This document shows, one piece after another, positions 8,488 through 17,011 of a stretch of DNA of 64,000 nucleotides. Each line of letters begins with the position of its first letter. Within the stretch, counting starts at the first letter, position 1. The notes beneath the pieces are model-generated. The model did not search any database, was not told where the DNA came from, and was given only the letters and a program-made list of their open reading frames with translations. The position numbers were made by a program, and so were the translations under genes. Source of the stretch: Polyangiaceae bacterium (GTDB lineage: Bacteria; Myxococcota_A; Polyangia; Polyangiales; Polyangiaceae); the NCBI GenBank assembly GCA_015075635.1, contig JABTUA010000003.1, positions 124,001 to 188,000 on the forward strand, read 5' to 3'.

Positions 8488-8503
8488 CTTTACGGAATCT
8501 TTA
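8488..8503 (+). promoter_or_regulatory. CTTTA direct repeat, candidate KdpE-family operator before kup
   Basis: CTTTA at 8488-8492 and again at 8499-8503, start-to-start spacing 11 bases, in an otherwise GC-rich leader 60-100 bases before kup. OmpR/PhoB-family regulators such as KdpE bind direct repeats one helical turn (about 11 bp) apart, and known KdpE sites are T-rich. Spacing and location are seen; the regulator is inferred. Confidence 0.4.
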
Positions 8504-8563
8504 TGCTCCCGGGGCCGGTCCTTATTCGGCGGGTGGTGGGCGCTCACTAGGCTGGCTTCTTGC

Positions 8564-10843
8564 GTGAGCTCGGAGGCCCAGGCCGCCATGTCCAGGAACG
8601 AAGCAGAGTGTCCGGCTGAGGCGGAGCAGGTGGCCGCCACGGACGCTGCCCCGGAGCCTGATGCTGCGCCCACTCCCGCGCCGGACCCGGAGCCCGAGCC
8701 CGCCCCCGATCCGCCCGCGGCGGCGGTGGCGCCCGAGGCGGCGGCGCCTCCGGCGGAGGTGGAGCCCGAGGCGGAGATGCGGCTCGAGCGAGAGCCGCCC
8801 GAAGTCGGGTCCAAGCCCGCACCCGCACCCGAGCCCGCACCCGCACCCGAGCCCGAGCCCGCACCCGAGCCCGAGCCCGAGCCCGCACCCGAGCCCGCAC
8901 CCGAGCCCGAGCCCGAGCCCGAGCCGGAGACGCCACCGGTGCGCTCGCAGGCGCCGGTCAGCCTGCGGCACGGCGGCCACGCGGCCCCGGAGGGTCGCTA
9001 CCTGCTCACGCTCTGCTTGAGCGCGCTGGGCGTCGTGTACGGCGACATCGGCACCAGCCCGCTCTACGCGCTCCGCGAGTGCTTCCACTCCGACCACGGG
9101 CTGGCGATCACCCCGGCGAACATCCTCGGAGTGCTCTCGCTGATCTTCTGGTCGCTGGTGATCGTCATCTCGCTCAAGTACCTGGTCTACGTGCTCCGGG
9201 CGGACAACCGGGGGGAGGGCGGCGTGCTCGCCTTGATGGCGCTGGCGCAGGGCGGCGCCAAAGGGCGGCTCGCGTCGGCGGTGATCGTGGGCTTGGGCAT
9301 CTTCGGCGCCGCGCTGCTCTACGGTGACGGCATGATCACGCCAGCCATCTCGGTGCTCGGCGCGCTCGAAGGGCTCGTGGTGGCGACCACCGCGTTCGAG
9401 GCGTGGATCGCGCCGATCGCGATCGTGATCCTCGTGATTCTGTTCATGGCGCAGCGCCTGGGAACCGCCAAGGTCGGGGCGGTCTTCGGTCCCATCATGC
9501 TGGTGTGGTTCGTGACCCTGGCCGTGCTCGGTGTCACCCAGATCGCTCGGAACCCGTCGGTGCTCCTGGCGCTGAGCCCTCACCACGCAGTGGGGTTCAT
9601 GCGCGAGCACGGTGGCGTCGCGTTCCTGGTGCTCGGGAGCGTGTTCCTGGTGGTGACGGGCGGCGAGGCACTCTACGCCGACATGGGCCACTTCGGCGCG
9701 CGGCCCATCCGGCTCACCTGGCTCTTCGCGGCGGGGCCCGCGCTGGTCCTCAACTACTTCGGTCAGGGCGCGCTCATGGTCGCGGACCCGCGCACCGCCC
9801 AGAACCCGTTCTTCTTCGCCGCGCCGCGCTGGGCGCTCTACCCGCTGGTGGGGCTGTCGCTGATGGCGGCGGTCATCGCCTCCCAGGCCATCATCTCGGG
9901 CGCGTTCTCGCTGACGCGCCAGGCGGTGATGCTCGGGTTCCTGCCGCGCGTGAGCGTGTTGCACACCTCCGCCCGCGAGATCGGCCAGATCTACGTGCCG
10001 CTGGTCAACTGGGCGCTGCTCCTCGCGACCATCGGGCTGGTGTTGGGGTTCCAGAGCTCGTCGAACCTCGCCGCGGCCTACGGCATCGCCGTCACCGCGA
10101 CCATGATCATCACCACCCTGCTCGCGTTCGTGGTCGCGCGGAGGCGCTGGGGTTGGGGGCTCCTGCCCGCCCTCGCGCTCACCCTCGTGCTCGCGCTCAT
10201 CGACCTGGCCTTCCTCGGCGCGAACGCGGTCAAGATCGCCCACGGCGGCTGGTTCCCGCTGGCGGTCGCCGCCGCCATCTTCATCCTCCTGACCACCTGG
10301 AAGCGCGGCCGCGAGTTGCTCGGCGACAAGATCCGCGAGCGCATCGTGCCGCTCGACGACTTCTTCGAGCTCTTGCGCGTCGAGCGGCCGGCGCGCGTCC
10401 CGGGGACCGGGGTGTTCATGAGCAGCAACGCCGAGGGCACGCCGCCGGCCCTGATGCAGACCTTCACGCTGACGCGCTCCGTGCACCAGGAGGTCATCCT
10501 GCTCACCATGCTGACGGTGGAACAGGCGCGCATCATGCCCGACGAGCGCGTGACCGTGGAGAAGCTCCCAGAGGGCTTCTCGAGGGTGATCGCTCGCTAT
10601 GGCTTCATGGAGCAGCCCGACATCCCGGCGCTGCTCGAGGAGCGCCACATTCCGGGCTGGTCCCTCGAGCACACCACGTTCTTCATGGGCCGCGAGACGC
10701 TGTTGCCGGTGGGTGGCACCGGGATGTCGCGCTGGAGGCAGCACGTCTTCTCGTTCATGAACCGGAACTCCCAGCGCGCCGCCACGTTCTTCAACGTGCC
10801 GCCGGACCGCGTGCTCGAGATCGGGTCGCAGATCGAGCTGTGA
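8564..10843 (+). CDS. kup: Kup-family potassium transporter with Pro/Glu-rich N-terminal extension
   Basis: 759 residues from GTG 8564. An ATG at 8588, eight codons in, has GGAGG 11 bases upstream and is an equally good start. Residues from about 145 on are a typical Kup: the signature YGDIGTSPLYAL, about 12 TM helices and a C-terminal cytoplasmic domain, catalysing K+/H+ symport across the inner membrane. The first 145 residues are acidic and low-complexity, with PEPAPEPEPE-type repeats (bases about 8815-8930), absent from standard Kup proteins of about 630 residues. Divergent from the kdpD-like sensor, with a candidate operator between them. A rigid extension of this sort could act as a spacer or sensor, but that is inference. 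Confidence 0.93.
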   Translation: MSSEAQAAMSRNEAECPAEAEQVAATDAAPEPDAAPTPAPDPEPEPAPDPPAAAVAPEAAAPPAEVEPEAEMRLEREPPEVGSKPAPAPEPAPAPEPEPAPEPEPEPAPEPAPEPEPEPEPETPPVRSQAPVSLRHGGHAAPEGRYLLTLCLSALGVVYGDIGTSPLYALRECFHSDHGLAITPANILGVLSLIFWSLVIVISLKYLVYVLRADNRGEGGVLALMALAQGGAKGRLASAVIVGLGIFGAALLYGDGMITPAISVLGALEGLVVATTAFEAWIAPIAIVILVILFMAQRLGTAKVGAVFGPIMLVWFVTLAVLGVTQIARNPSVLLALSPHHAVGFMREHGGVAFLVLGSVFLVVTGGEALYADMGHFGARPIRLTWLFAAGPALVLNYFGQGALMVADPRTAQNPFFFAAPRWALYPLVGLSLMAAVIASQAIISGAFSLTRQAVMLGFLPRVSVLHTSAREIGQIYVPLVNWALLLATIGLVLGFQSSSNLAAAYGIAVTATMIITTLLAFVVARRRWGWGLLPALALTLVLALIDLAFLGANAVKIAHGGWFPLAVAAAIFILLTTWKRGRELLGDKIRERIVPLDDFFELLRVERPARVPGTGVFMSSNAEGTPPALMQTFTLTRSVHQEVILLTMLTVEQARIMPDERVTVEKLPEGFSRVIARYGFMEQPDIPALLEERHIPGWSLEHTTFFMGRETLLPVGGTGMSRWRQHVFSFMNRNSQRAATFFNVPPDRVLEIGSQIEL
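8815..8930 (+). repeat. Low-complexity hexamer repeats inside kup
   Basis: Tandem CCCGCA and CCCGAG hexamers encoding Pro-Ala and Pro-Glu pairs in the kup N-terminal extension. Such arrays are prone to slippage, so copy number probably varies between strains. Confidence 0.8.
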
Positions 10844-10939
10844 CTTCTCGAAGCAGACTCGGGCTCCGCTCTCTCGCTGCCCGTGTTTGACGCCGCGCCA
10901 TGCCTTCGTGGAGATGCACTCGGGAAACGCCAGGCGATA

Positions 10940-10960
10940 CCCCCCACACGGGACGGGGGG
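10940..10960 (+). other. GC hairpin in the kup-DUF202 gap
   Basis: Six C (10940-10945) and six G (10955-10960) separated by 9 bases could form a stem-loop in the 203-base gap between kup and the convergent DUF202 gene. No T-run follows on either strand, so it is at best a weak or Rho-assisted transcription end. Confidence 0.3.
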
Positions 10961-11046
10961 AGTGCGCCGGTCCCGCCGGTATTCCCGTGGGTCTTGCCCT
11001 CAGTGGCAGATCGCGATCTGCTCGTGCCAAGACGGCCAAGGTCGAG

Positions 11047-11499
11047 TCAGAGCCATAGGAACACCGAGAGCAGCGCGCCCACGCCGCTGATGGCGAACGC
11101 GAGCAGCAGGGACACCGTCGGCGCCATGCGCGTGCGCGGGCGTTCCTCCGGCACGAGCGTCTTCAGGAAGGTCAGGAACTGCGCGCCGGCGACCGCGGTG
11201 AAGAGCGCGCCCATGCCGACCAGGACGGTGCCGACCACGGCGCCCTTGCCCACCGAGGCGTGCGGGGCGGCGGCAGGGCTCACCAGCTGCAAGAACAGGC
11301 CGAAGCGGGCCACCACGAAGCCCAGGGCGATGACCGTGATCCCGGTGCGAACCCACGCCAGGAGCGTGCGCTCGGCCGCGAAATAAACGCGCGGATCGTT
11401 CGCTTTGGGCTCCTCGGGCACCGCCGTGCCATAGCCCTGAGCCCACCGCGGCCGCAAGAGACCAGGGTTTTCCGGGCGCCTCGCCGTGAAGGTTGACAC
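11047..11499 (-). CDS. DUF202 (YidH-like) membrane protein
   Basis: 150 residues from ATG 11499. The DUF202 signature AAERTLLAWVRTGITVIALG is followed by three TM helices in all. A GTG at 11421 would give 124 residues, close to the family norm, and leave more room for a promoter in the short divergent space to the OmpA-like gene; I consider that start at least as likely. DUF202 proteins are small inner-membrane proteins without an assigned activity. Confidence 0.8.
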   Translation of the reverse strand: MSTFTARRPENPGLLRPRWAQGYGTAVPEEPKANDPRVYFAAERTLLAWVRTGITVIALGFVVARFGLFLQLVSPAAAPHASVGKGAVVGTVLVGMGALFTAVAGAQFLTFLKTLVPEERPRTRMAPTVSLLLAFAISGVGALLSVFLWL

Positions 11500-11546
11500 C
11501 CGCGGTGCGCCGCCGGAATTTCCCCGCCGACCATCTGGAGGTTCTC

Positions 11547-12398
11547 GTGATCCCGAAGCGCCTTTTCGTGTCTTGCTTGGTTGTGATCGCCGCCCTCGGT
11601 TGCGGCTATTCCGAAGACGAGTGGCAGGCTCAGCTCGCCAAGTACGGCCAGCTGGACAAGCAGTTCAAGGACGAGCAGTCCGCGCACGCCAAGACTCGGG
11701 AGGAGCTCGAGAAGACCAAGAAGCGCGTCTCCGACCTCACCGACCAGCTCAAGCGGATGGGCGTGGACATGGATCAGCTGAACGCCGCGCTGCAGAAGAC
11801 CGGCACCGAGAAGGCCGAGCTGGCCGCGAACCTGGAGCAGCTGACCAAGGCGCTCGCCGAGTACAAGGCGCGAGCCGAGCAGCTCGAGCGGATCAAGCAG
11901 CGCTTCGAGCTGTTGCGCGACAAGCTCAAGAAGCTGACCAACCTCGGCCTCAAGGTCGAGGTGCGCCGCAACCGCATGGTCATCCGCTTGCCTGGCGACG
12001 TGCTCTTCGAGTCGGGCAAAGACGATCTGAAGGACGAGGGCAAGAAGGTGCTGGAGGCGGTCGCCGACGTGATCCGCGGCGACGAGCAGCTGAAGAAGCG
12101 CTTCTTCCAGATCGCAGGCCACACCGACAACAAGCCGCTGAAGGGCGGACAGTTCGGCGACAACTGGGGTCTGAGCGTGATGCGGGCGCGGCGGGTGTTG
12201 CTCTACCTGGTGGCCTCCACCGACGCCAAGGGCGGTGGTGGAGGGCTCGACACCAGCCGGCTCCACGCGGCCGGCTACGGCGAGACGGATCCCGTGGCGG
12301 ACAACGGAACCGACCAGGGCCGCCTGGCCAACCGCCGTGTCGAGCTCGTGATCATGCCCGACGTCGAAGAGATGCTCGACCTCAAGACCCTGATTTGA
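11547..12398 (+). CDS. OmpA/Pal-like peptidoglycan-binding lipoprotein with coiled coil
   Basis: GTG start at 11547 chosen because GGAGG (11537-11541) lies 5 bases upstream and translation from there begins directly with a signal peptide ending in AALGC. The 283-residue product has a Lys/Glu-rich coiled coil (about residues 25-125) and a C-terminal OmpA domain: VLFESGKDDL, IAGHTDNKPL, LSVMRARRV, AAGYGETDPVADN and GRLANRRVEL. Such proteins tether the outer membrane to peptidoglycan. Family placement is firm; the specific role is inferred. Confidence 0.9.
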   Translation: MIPKRLFVSCLVVIAALGCGYSEDEWQAQLAKYGQLDKQFKDEQSAHAKTREELEKTKKRVSDLTDQLKRMGVDMDQLNAALQKTGTEKAELAANLEQLTKALAEYKARAEQLERIKQRFELLRDKLKKLTNLGLKVEVRRNRMVIRLPGDVLFESGKDDLKDEGKKVLEAVADVIRGDEQLKKRFFQIAGHTDNKPLKGGQFGDNWGLSVMRARRVLLYLVASTDAKGGGGGLDTSRLHAAGYGETDPVADNGTDQGRLANRRVELVIMPDVEEMLDLKTLI

Positions 12399-12503
12399 CG
12401 GGCAATTCCGGGCGGAGATGGGGAACTTTGCCGGGCAGGCGGCTCGCTCGAAACCCGGGCGGGCCCGCCCGCGTAACTGCTCCTGTGGCCGCATTCGGTC
12501 CAG

Positions 12504-13121
12504 ATGTCCCCATCGGGTGAGGCCGGCTTCGTCGGCGGACCGAGCTCCTGGGCGGGGCTCGATGTGAGCGAGACCCCGCTCTCGGCTGCCACGCTCGAGG
12601 AGCTGATGGAGCGCTACGTGGACGGAGACGCCGCCGCCTTCGACGTGCTCTACCAGCGCGCGGCTCCCAAGCTGTTCGGGTACATCCTGCGACTGACCCG
12701 CAATCGAGAGCGGGCCGAGGATCTCCTCCAAGTCACCTTCGCGAAGGTCCACCGCGCCCGGGGCAGCTACCTGCGCGGCGCGCCGGTGCTGCCTTGGTTC
12801 ATCGCCATTGCGCGGCGCTCGTTCCTGGACGAGCGCCGTTCGGCGAAGGTCCGGACGGAAGACCTCAGCGCGGACGGCACGCTGCCGGAGCCGCGCGGCG
12901 ACGACGAGGGCCTGGGCAACGACGTGACCGAGGCGCTCGAGCGCGCGCTCGACTCGCTGCCCGAGGCGTACCGCGAGGCGATCATCTTGACCAAGATCAC
13001 TGGCCTTTCGCTGGCGGAGGCCTCAGAGATCCTGGGTGCCACCCCGACCGCGTTGAAGCTCCGCGTGCACCGCGGCTACGTGCAGCTCAGAGAACGGCTC
13101 GAAGAGTACAAGCGACGATGA
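12504..13121 (+). CDS. ECF-type RNA polymerase sigma factor
   Basis: 205 residues with sigma-70 region 2 (about 38-100: YVDGDAAAFDVLYQR, LRLTRNRERAEDLLQVTF) and region 4 (about 145-200: DSLPEAYREAIILTKI, EASEILGATPTALKLRVHRG). Its stop overlaps the next start by ATGA; the next gene encodes an NrsF-like membrane anti-sigma, placing it with SigF-type ECF factors known from Caulobacter and other bacteria. Likely held inactive at the membrane until a signal is perceived. The first 25 residues are poorly ordered and the true start could be slightly downstream. Confidence 0.92.
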   Translation: MSPSGEAGFVGGPSSWAGLDVSETPLSAATLEELMERYVDGDAAAFDVLYQRAAPKLFGYILRLTRNRERAEDLLQVTFAKVHRARGSYLRGAPVLPWFIAIARRSFLDERRSAKVRTEDLSADGTLPEPRGDDEGLGNDVTEALERALDSLPEAYREAIILTKITGLSLAEASEILGATPTALKLRVHRGYVQLRERLEEYKRR

Positions 13122-13813
13122 CCGCCCCCGACGAATCCTTCCCAGACCTGGAGTGGCGCGACGCCCCGGCGCCTCGGGCGGAGGTGTCGGCGGCGATCAA
13201 GCAGACCTGCACCAAGGAGCTCGACAAGGCCCGCGGGCTCGGCGCCTGGCAGCGCGCGATGCTCTCGGTGCTGGCCTCCGGCGTGGTGGTCGCGGCCTTG
13301 CTGGCCATGGGTCTCGCCCAGGACGATCACGACGGCGCGCTCCGGACGGCGATGTTCGGCGCCGCCGGCTGGGGCATCGTGCACCTGGCCGTACTGGTCG
13401 TGGGTCTGGTTCGACCGCCGGGCAAGCGCGGCTCCCGGGAGCTACGCTGGGCGCTGGCCTTGGGGTTGCCGCTGGCGTTCTTCGCCTACCTCACCCTCTC
13501 CGCGAGCTCCACGCTGCCGTTCGACCGCTTCGTGCGCGAGGACACCCACGCGCCGGTGTGCGGGCTCTTCACGCTCTTGTTCGGTGCGGCTGCCGCGGGG
13601 AGCACGCTCCTGGTCTGGCGTCGTACGGATCCGCTGACGCCGGGCCTGTCGGGAGCGCTCGCCGGCCTGTGCGGCGGGCTCGCCGGGGCCGCCGGCATCG
13701 GCATGGCGTGCCCGACGCACGAGGCGTGGCACCTGTGGTTGGCGCACGGCACCACGGTCCTGGTGTTCGTGGCGGCGGGTTGGGCGGTCGGGCGCAAGTG
13801 GCTCGCCCCGTGA
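13118..13813 (+). CDS. NrsF-like (DUF1109) six-TM anti-sigma factor
   Basis: 231 residues, start overlapping the sigma stop. A cytoplasmic N-terminus of about 45 residues precedes six predicted TM helices (about 47-65, 77-97, 108-127, 146-165, 177-196, 203-223). C148 (APVCGLF) and C198 (MACPTHEAWHLW) match in position the pair of cysteines that sense stress in NrsF-type anti-sigma factors; C185 is extra. The neighbouring sigma factor and this topology support the call more than overall similarity does. A thioredoxin-like gene follows immediately, consistent with thiol-based signalling. Confidence 0.8.
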   Translation: MTAPDESFPDLEWRDAPAPRAEVSAAIKQTCTKELDKARGLGAWQRAMLSVLASGVVVAALLAMGLAQDDHDGALRTAMFGAAGWGIVHLAVLVVGLVRPPGKRGSRELRWALALGLPLAFFAYLTLSASSTLPFDRFVREDTHAPVCGLFTLLFGAAAAGSTLLVWRRTDPLTPGLSGALAGLCGGLAGAAGIGMACPTHEAWHLWLAHGTTVLVFVAAGWAVGRKWLAP

Positions 13814-14331
13814 GCCAAGAGAAGGGCTCGCTGCGCCTTCTGATCCTCTTGGTCGCGCTCGGCGTCGGAGTGTACTGGTTCGCGCGCCGCTCGTCGGGCC
13901 CGGAGACAGGCAGCCTGGCCAACGACTTCTCCCTCCCCGTGGTGAGCGGCGGAGTCGAGCGCGTGCAGCTCTCCGAGCTGCGCGGGCGGCCCGTCCTGGT
14001 CGAGGTCGTCGCGAGCTGGTGCGGCGTGTGCCGTCGCGCGGCGCCGACGCTGGCCGCTGCGGCCAAGGCGCCCCGCCAGCGCGAGGTGCGCTTCTTGGCC
14101 GTCAGCGTGGACGAAGAGCGCGCAGACGCAGCCGCGCTGGCGAAGAAGTGGGACATCCCCTACGACGTGGCGCACGACGACGGGCGCTTCGCGCGGAGCT
14201 ACCGCATCGACCTTCTGCCCACGTTCGTGCTGATCGACGCAGAGGGGCGCATCCGTAAGGTCTCGACCGGCGCGCCGAAGCCGGCCGACGTCGAGCGCTG
14301 GCTCGCCGAAGTGGGCGCCGAGCGGCTGTAG
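13810..14331 (+). CDS. Membrane-anchored TlpA-like thioredoxin
   Basis: GTG start overlapping the anti-sigma stop (GTGA), 173 residues. One N-terminal TM helix (about 9-24), then a thioredoxin fold facing the periplasm with WCGVC (C71, C74), a central strand EVRFLAVSVDEE and the cis-Pro loop DLLPTFVLID. TlpA/ResA-type proteins reduce or oxidise cysteines outside the cytoplasm. Its place as third gene of the sigma/anti-sigma operon suggests that it either resets or responds to the redox state of the anti-sigma cysteines; that link is inference. Confidence 0.87.
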   Translation: MSQEKGSLRLLILLVALGVGVYWFARRSSGPETGSLANDFSLPVVSGGVERVQLSELRGRPVLVEVVASWCGVCRRAAPTLAAAAKAPRQREVRFLAVSVDEERADAAALAKKWDIPYDVAHDDGRFARSYRIDLLPTFVLIDAEGRIRKVSTGAPKPADVERWLAEVGAERL

Positions 14332-14339
14332 TCGAGCTG

Positions 14340-15116
14340 ATGCACCGCCACCGGCATGTCTTCGTCCAGGCCCAAGGTCACCTCGGCTTGACGACCTCTG
14401 ACTGGCGTGGCGAGGCGCACGTCGCCCAGAGCGGCTCGGTGCGCGAGGCGGCGTACCTCGTGCCGGCACGCTCCAGGTCTGCATCCTGGCTCTCCCGGGC
14501 GCTCGATTGGCTGGCGACCCCTCTGGACGACCCGCGCGGCAGCGAGCCGAAGCTGCGCGTTCCCAGCGACGCGACCGGAGGTGATCGACTCGGGCTGTGC
14601 GCCGAAGAGCTGCCGGATTTCGACGAGGGGATCGCGCTCGGCGAGCTGTGCTCGGTGAGCGGCACGGTGATCGCGCTCGAGCCTCGCGTGGACGCCGATC
14701 CGGTCGTGGCGCGAGACTTCTGGCAGCTCGAGTCACCCGTTTGGCGCCTCGTGGAAGCGGTGGACTTCGGTGTCTTGCCGGAGAAGGGGCCCCCCGTCGC
14801 GGTGTGCTGCGCGATGGCGCCGCTCCTGATCGCGCCGGTGACGGCTGCGCCGAGCGAACGGGTCGAAGCGGGGCTGGGTGAGCGCGCCGCTGGGCGGATG
14901 CGCGAGCTGGCGCGGCGGAGCCAGGCGCTCTCGTGCCTCGAGCTGCGCGAGGGGGACCGCGTCGAGGTGCGCGGCGTGGTGTGCGAGCCCATCGGCAGCG
15001 TGACCCGCTTCGACGTGGTGGAGCGCGTCGCGGCGTACCGCGGCCGCCCCCAGCTGATCACGCGCATCGTCGGCGATGCGCCGGGGACCCGACTGGTGAT
15101 CCGGAAATCCGGCTAG
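14340..15116 (+). CDS. Conserved-looking protein of unknown function
   Basis: 258 residues, starting 8 bases after the thioredoxin gene, so probably the fourth gene of that operon. No signal peptide or TM helix is obvious. The middle and end hold beta-rich segments, GELCSVSGTVIALEP and LELREGDRVEVRGVVCE, that look like a repeated OB- or SH3-like strand pattern, somewhat like GIDE-type domains, but I cannot assign it. The ATG at 14340 has no good ribosome binding site; a GTG at 14439 is an alternative start. Confidence 0.65.
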   Translation: MHRHRHVFVQAQGHLGLTTSDWRGEAHVAQSGSVREAAYLVPARSRSASWLSRALDWLATPLDDPRGSEPKLRVPSDATGGDRLGLCAEELPDFDEGIALGELCSVSGTVIALEPRVDADPVVARDFWQLESPVWRLVEAVDFGVLPEKGPPVAVCCAMAPLLIAPVTAAPSERVEAGLGERAAGRMRELARRSQALSCLELREGDRVEVRGVVCEPIGSVTRFDVVERVAAYRGRPQLITRIVGDAPGTRLVIRKSG

Positions 15117-15213
15117 AAACCGGAGCTGCGTGCGCGCCTGCGGGTGGAGCAGGCTCGAGTGGCGCGCGAAGCGGAGAGACGAACCGTAGCTCGGGCCAAG
15201 TGATCGTGCGAGG

Positions 15214-15927
15214 ATGAGCGAGCAGATGCGGCTCGGGGAAGGTCACGGATCGGCGTCACGCCCTCGGCTGACGCATCAGCTTGCGCTCTGGGTTTCGCTC
15301 CTTTTGTCGGCGAGCGGCTGCGGCTCGAACCAGGAGCCGAGCGCGGCCGCCGACGCCGGTGACGGTTTCGTGCCCTATTTCGACGGCGAGAGCGTCGAGG
15401 GTTTCGAGTTCGTCGGTATCACGCAGGACGACGTGAGCGTCGAGGACGGCGTCTTGAAGTGCAAGTGCCAGCCCAACGGCTACATGTACAAGAACGAGTC
15501 GTTTCGGAATTTCGTGATGAAGCTCGAGTTTCGTTTCGAACGCCCGGCGGGCCTCGCGCCCGGTGCAGACTCGACGTTCACGGGTAACAGCGGCTACTTC
15601 GTCTACTTGACGCCGCCCCACGAGATCTGGCCGCGCTGTCTGGAGGTGCAGGGCAGCTACCAGGAGAGCGGCGACATCTTCGGCTTGCCCGGACTGCTAC
15701 CGGGCGCGGACGACCCGGACATGGCGAAGATCGCCGCACAGAGAAGGCCGGTCGGCGAGTGGAACACGCTCTCGATCTCGTCACAGGAAGGAGCGCTCGA
15801 AATCGATCTGAACGGCGTCGTGGTGAACACGAGCGCGGCGGGCGAGCTCGTCGAAGGACTGATTGCGCTCGAGAGCGAGGGGGCGGAGATCCACTGGCGA
15901 AACGTGATGATTAAGAAGAAGCCGTGA
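15214..15927 (+). CDS. DUF1080 (3-keto-disaccharide hydrolase-like) lipoprotein
   Basis: 237 residues. The signal ends LLLSASGCGS, so it is a lipoprotein. The rest is a single jelly-roll domain of the DUF1080 family: FVPYFDGESVEGFEFVG, VEDGVLKCKCQPNGYMYK, FVMKLEFRFER, GNSGYFVYL, CLEVQGSY and VGEWNTLSIS. Related domains act on sugars or simply bind them; no catalytic assignment can be made here. The gene appears to be alone: about 100 bases separate it from both neighbours. Confidence 0.85.
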   Translation: MSEQMRLGEGHGSASRPRLTHQLALWVSLLLSASGCGSNQEPSAAADAGDGFVPYFDGESVEGFEFVGITQDDVSVEDGVLKCKCQPNGYMYKNESFRNFVMKLEFRFERPAGLAPGADSTFTGNSGYFVYLTPPHEIWPRCLEVQGSYQESGDIFGLPGLLPGADDPDMAKIAAQRRPVGEWNTLSISSQEGALEIDLNGVVVNTSAAGELVEGLIALESEGAEIHWRNVMIKKKP

Positions 15928-16024
15928 GTGTGTCGCCAGTGGAAGTCACGATTCTTCGCGCCACGCGGGCGCATCATCCGCGCTCCCCGGAGGGGCGCGC
16001 TCAGACTCGCCGAAACGGCCTCCG

Positions 16025-16879
16025 TCAATGCCCGGCGCTGGGCGCCGGGGCTGCCGAGCCCGACGGAGCCGGAGCCGGCGTCGGCGCGGGAGCGGGGGGA
16101 GGCGTCGGGTCTTCGCTGCCGCGCCCGCTCACCTTCCACTGCGCGCCTTCCTGCTCCAGCGTGTAGACCACGGTCTGGTTGCCGCCGGCGCCGCCGCGAG
16201 AAGCGACGCGCACCTTCGCGCTGCCGGGGCCCCGCGAGAGCAACGCTGCGGTCGCCAGCGCCTGATCGGCGAGCGCCTTCTTCTTGGACTCGCAGCCCGC
16301 GGAGTCTTTTTCGCAGTCGGCCTGGGCTTTCTGGAGCTCCTCGGCGATGGGACCCTTGGCGAGCTCGAGCGCGCCCTTGAAGTCGTACGAGCTCCAACGT
16401 TGTTGGAGCTCCAGCGCCGCGCCCTTGGGATCGCGGGATAGCTCTGCAGTGGACACCTCGCGTGGCTTGCGCGTCTGCGCCGGGTGCGCGTTGCAGGCAA
16501 AGCGAGCGGAGCCCCACATGAGTAGGGTCGCTCCGGCCATCGCTCCCAGCATGATCAACGTCTGCCGGCTCGGCGCCGCGATTTCCTTCTCCGGAGGCAG
16601 CGTCGCCTTGACCGGCTCGGCGCGGCGCTTGCGCTTCGCCTCCGGGGCAGGCGGCGTGGCGGCCGCGCGCTTGGCGGCGGACTTCTTCGGCGGAGGCGGA
16701 GGCTCTTCCTCTTCGTCTTCGGTCTCGTCGTCGGCCTCGTCGTCGGCCTCGTCGTCGGCCTCGTCGTCGGCCTCGTCGCGCGCGGCAGGAGCGTCTTCGC
16801 GCTCCTCGTCGGCCTCGTCGGCCTCGTCTTCCGCGTTCTTGCGATCCTGGTCGTCCGCCATGGGGCACGAAGCATCCAC
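16025..16879 (-). CDS. Single-TM protein with acidic repeat domain
   Basis: 284 residues (or 278 from the second Met at 16861). The N-terminal third is extremely acidic with an EADD tetrapeptide repeat and a Pro/Lys patch, presumably cytoplasmic; a TM helix sits near residues 109-125 (LIMLGAMAGATLLMWGSA); the rest is a helical region with two cysteines and a C-terminal domain ending in a Pro/Ala-rich tail. The acidic-basic-TM layout is common in myxobacterial envelope proteins of unknown role. No family recognised. Confidence 0.7.
   Translation of the reverse strand: MDASCPMADDQDRKNAEDEADEADEEREDAPAARDEADDEADDEADDEADDETEDEEEEPPPPPKKSAAKRAAATPPAPEAKRKRRAEPVKATLPPEKEIAAPSRQTLIMLGAMAGATLLMWGSARFACNAHPAQTRKPREVSTAELSRDPKGAALELQQRWSSYDFKGALELAKGPIAEELQKAQADCEKDSAGCESKKKALADQALATAALLSRGPGSAKVRVASRGGAGGNQTVVYTLEQEGAQWKVSGRGSEDPTPPPAPAPTPAPAPSGSAAPAPSAGH
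16724..16771 (+). repeat. Four perfect 12-bp tandem repeats
   Basis: CTCGTCGTCGGC occurs four times end to end, followed by a partial copy. Read on the minus strand it encodes the acidic EADD repeat of the single-TM protein. Because the unit is a multiple of three, slippage would change repeat number without frameshift. Confidence 0.9.
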
Positions 16880-17011
16880 GGAGCGGGCGCCTTCTGCAAC
16901 CGGATTTCGAGGCCCAGGGAGCTGGAGTTAGGCGAGACATATTCGACGGTTACCTGGCCTGACCAAGAAAATCGGAAACCCGCAGAGCCGCGCCGCCGAT
17001 GAGCGCCGCAA

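Noticed and set aside
8409..8563. Possible riboswitch (ydaO/c-di-AMP type) before kup
   Set aside because: No conserved core of any riboswitch I know could be found; only the CTTTA repeat is kept as a candidate site.
8820..8930. Repeat cluster considered as CRISPR
   Set aside because: Hexamer units are in frame inside kup, have no spacers, and encode Pro/Glu pairs; the same reasoning removes the GGS and PT repeat tracts.
8522..10744. 740-codon ORF antisense to kup
   Set aside because: Mirror of kup codon bias in a high-GC genome; sequence is low-complexity Arg/Glu/His with no domain.
10940..10960. Terminator for kup
   Set aside because: Stem is only 6 bp and no T-run follows on either strand.
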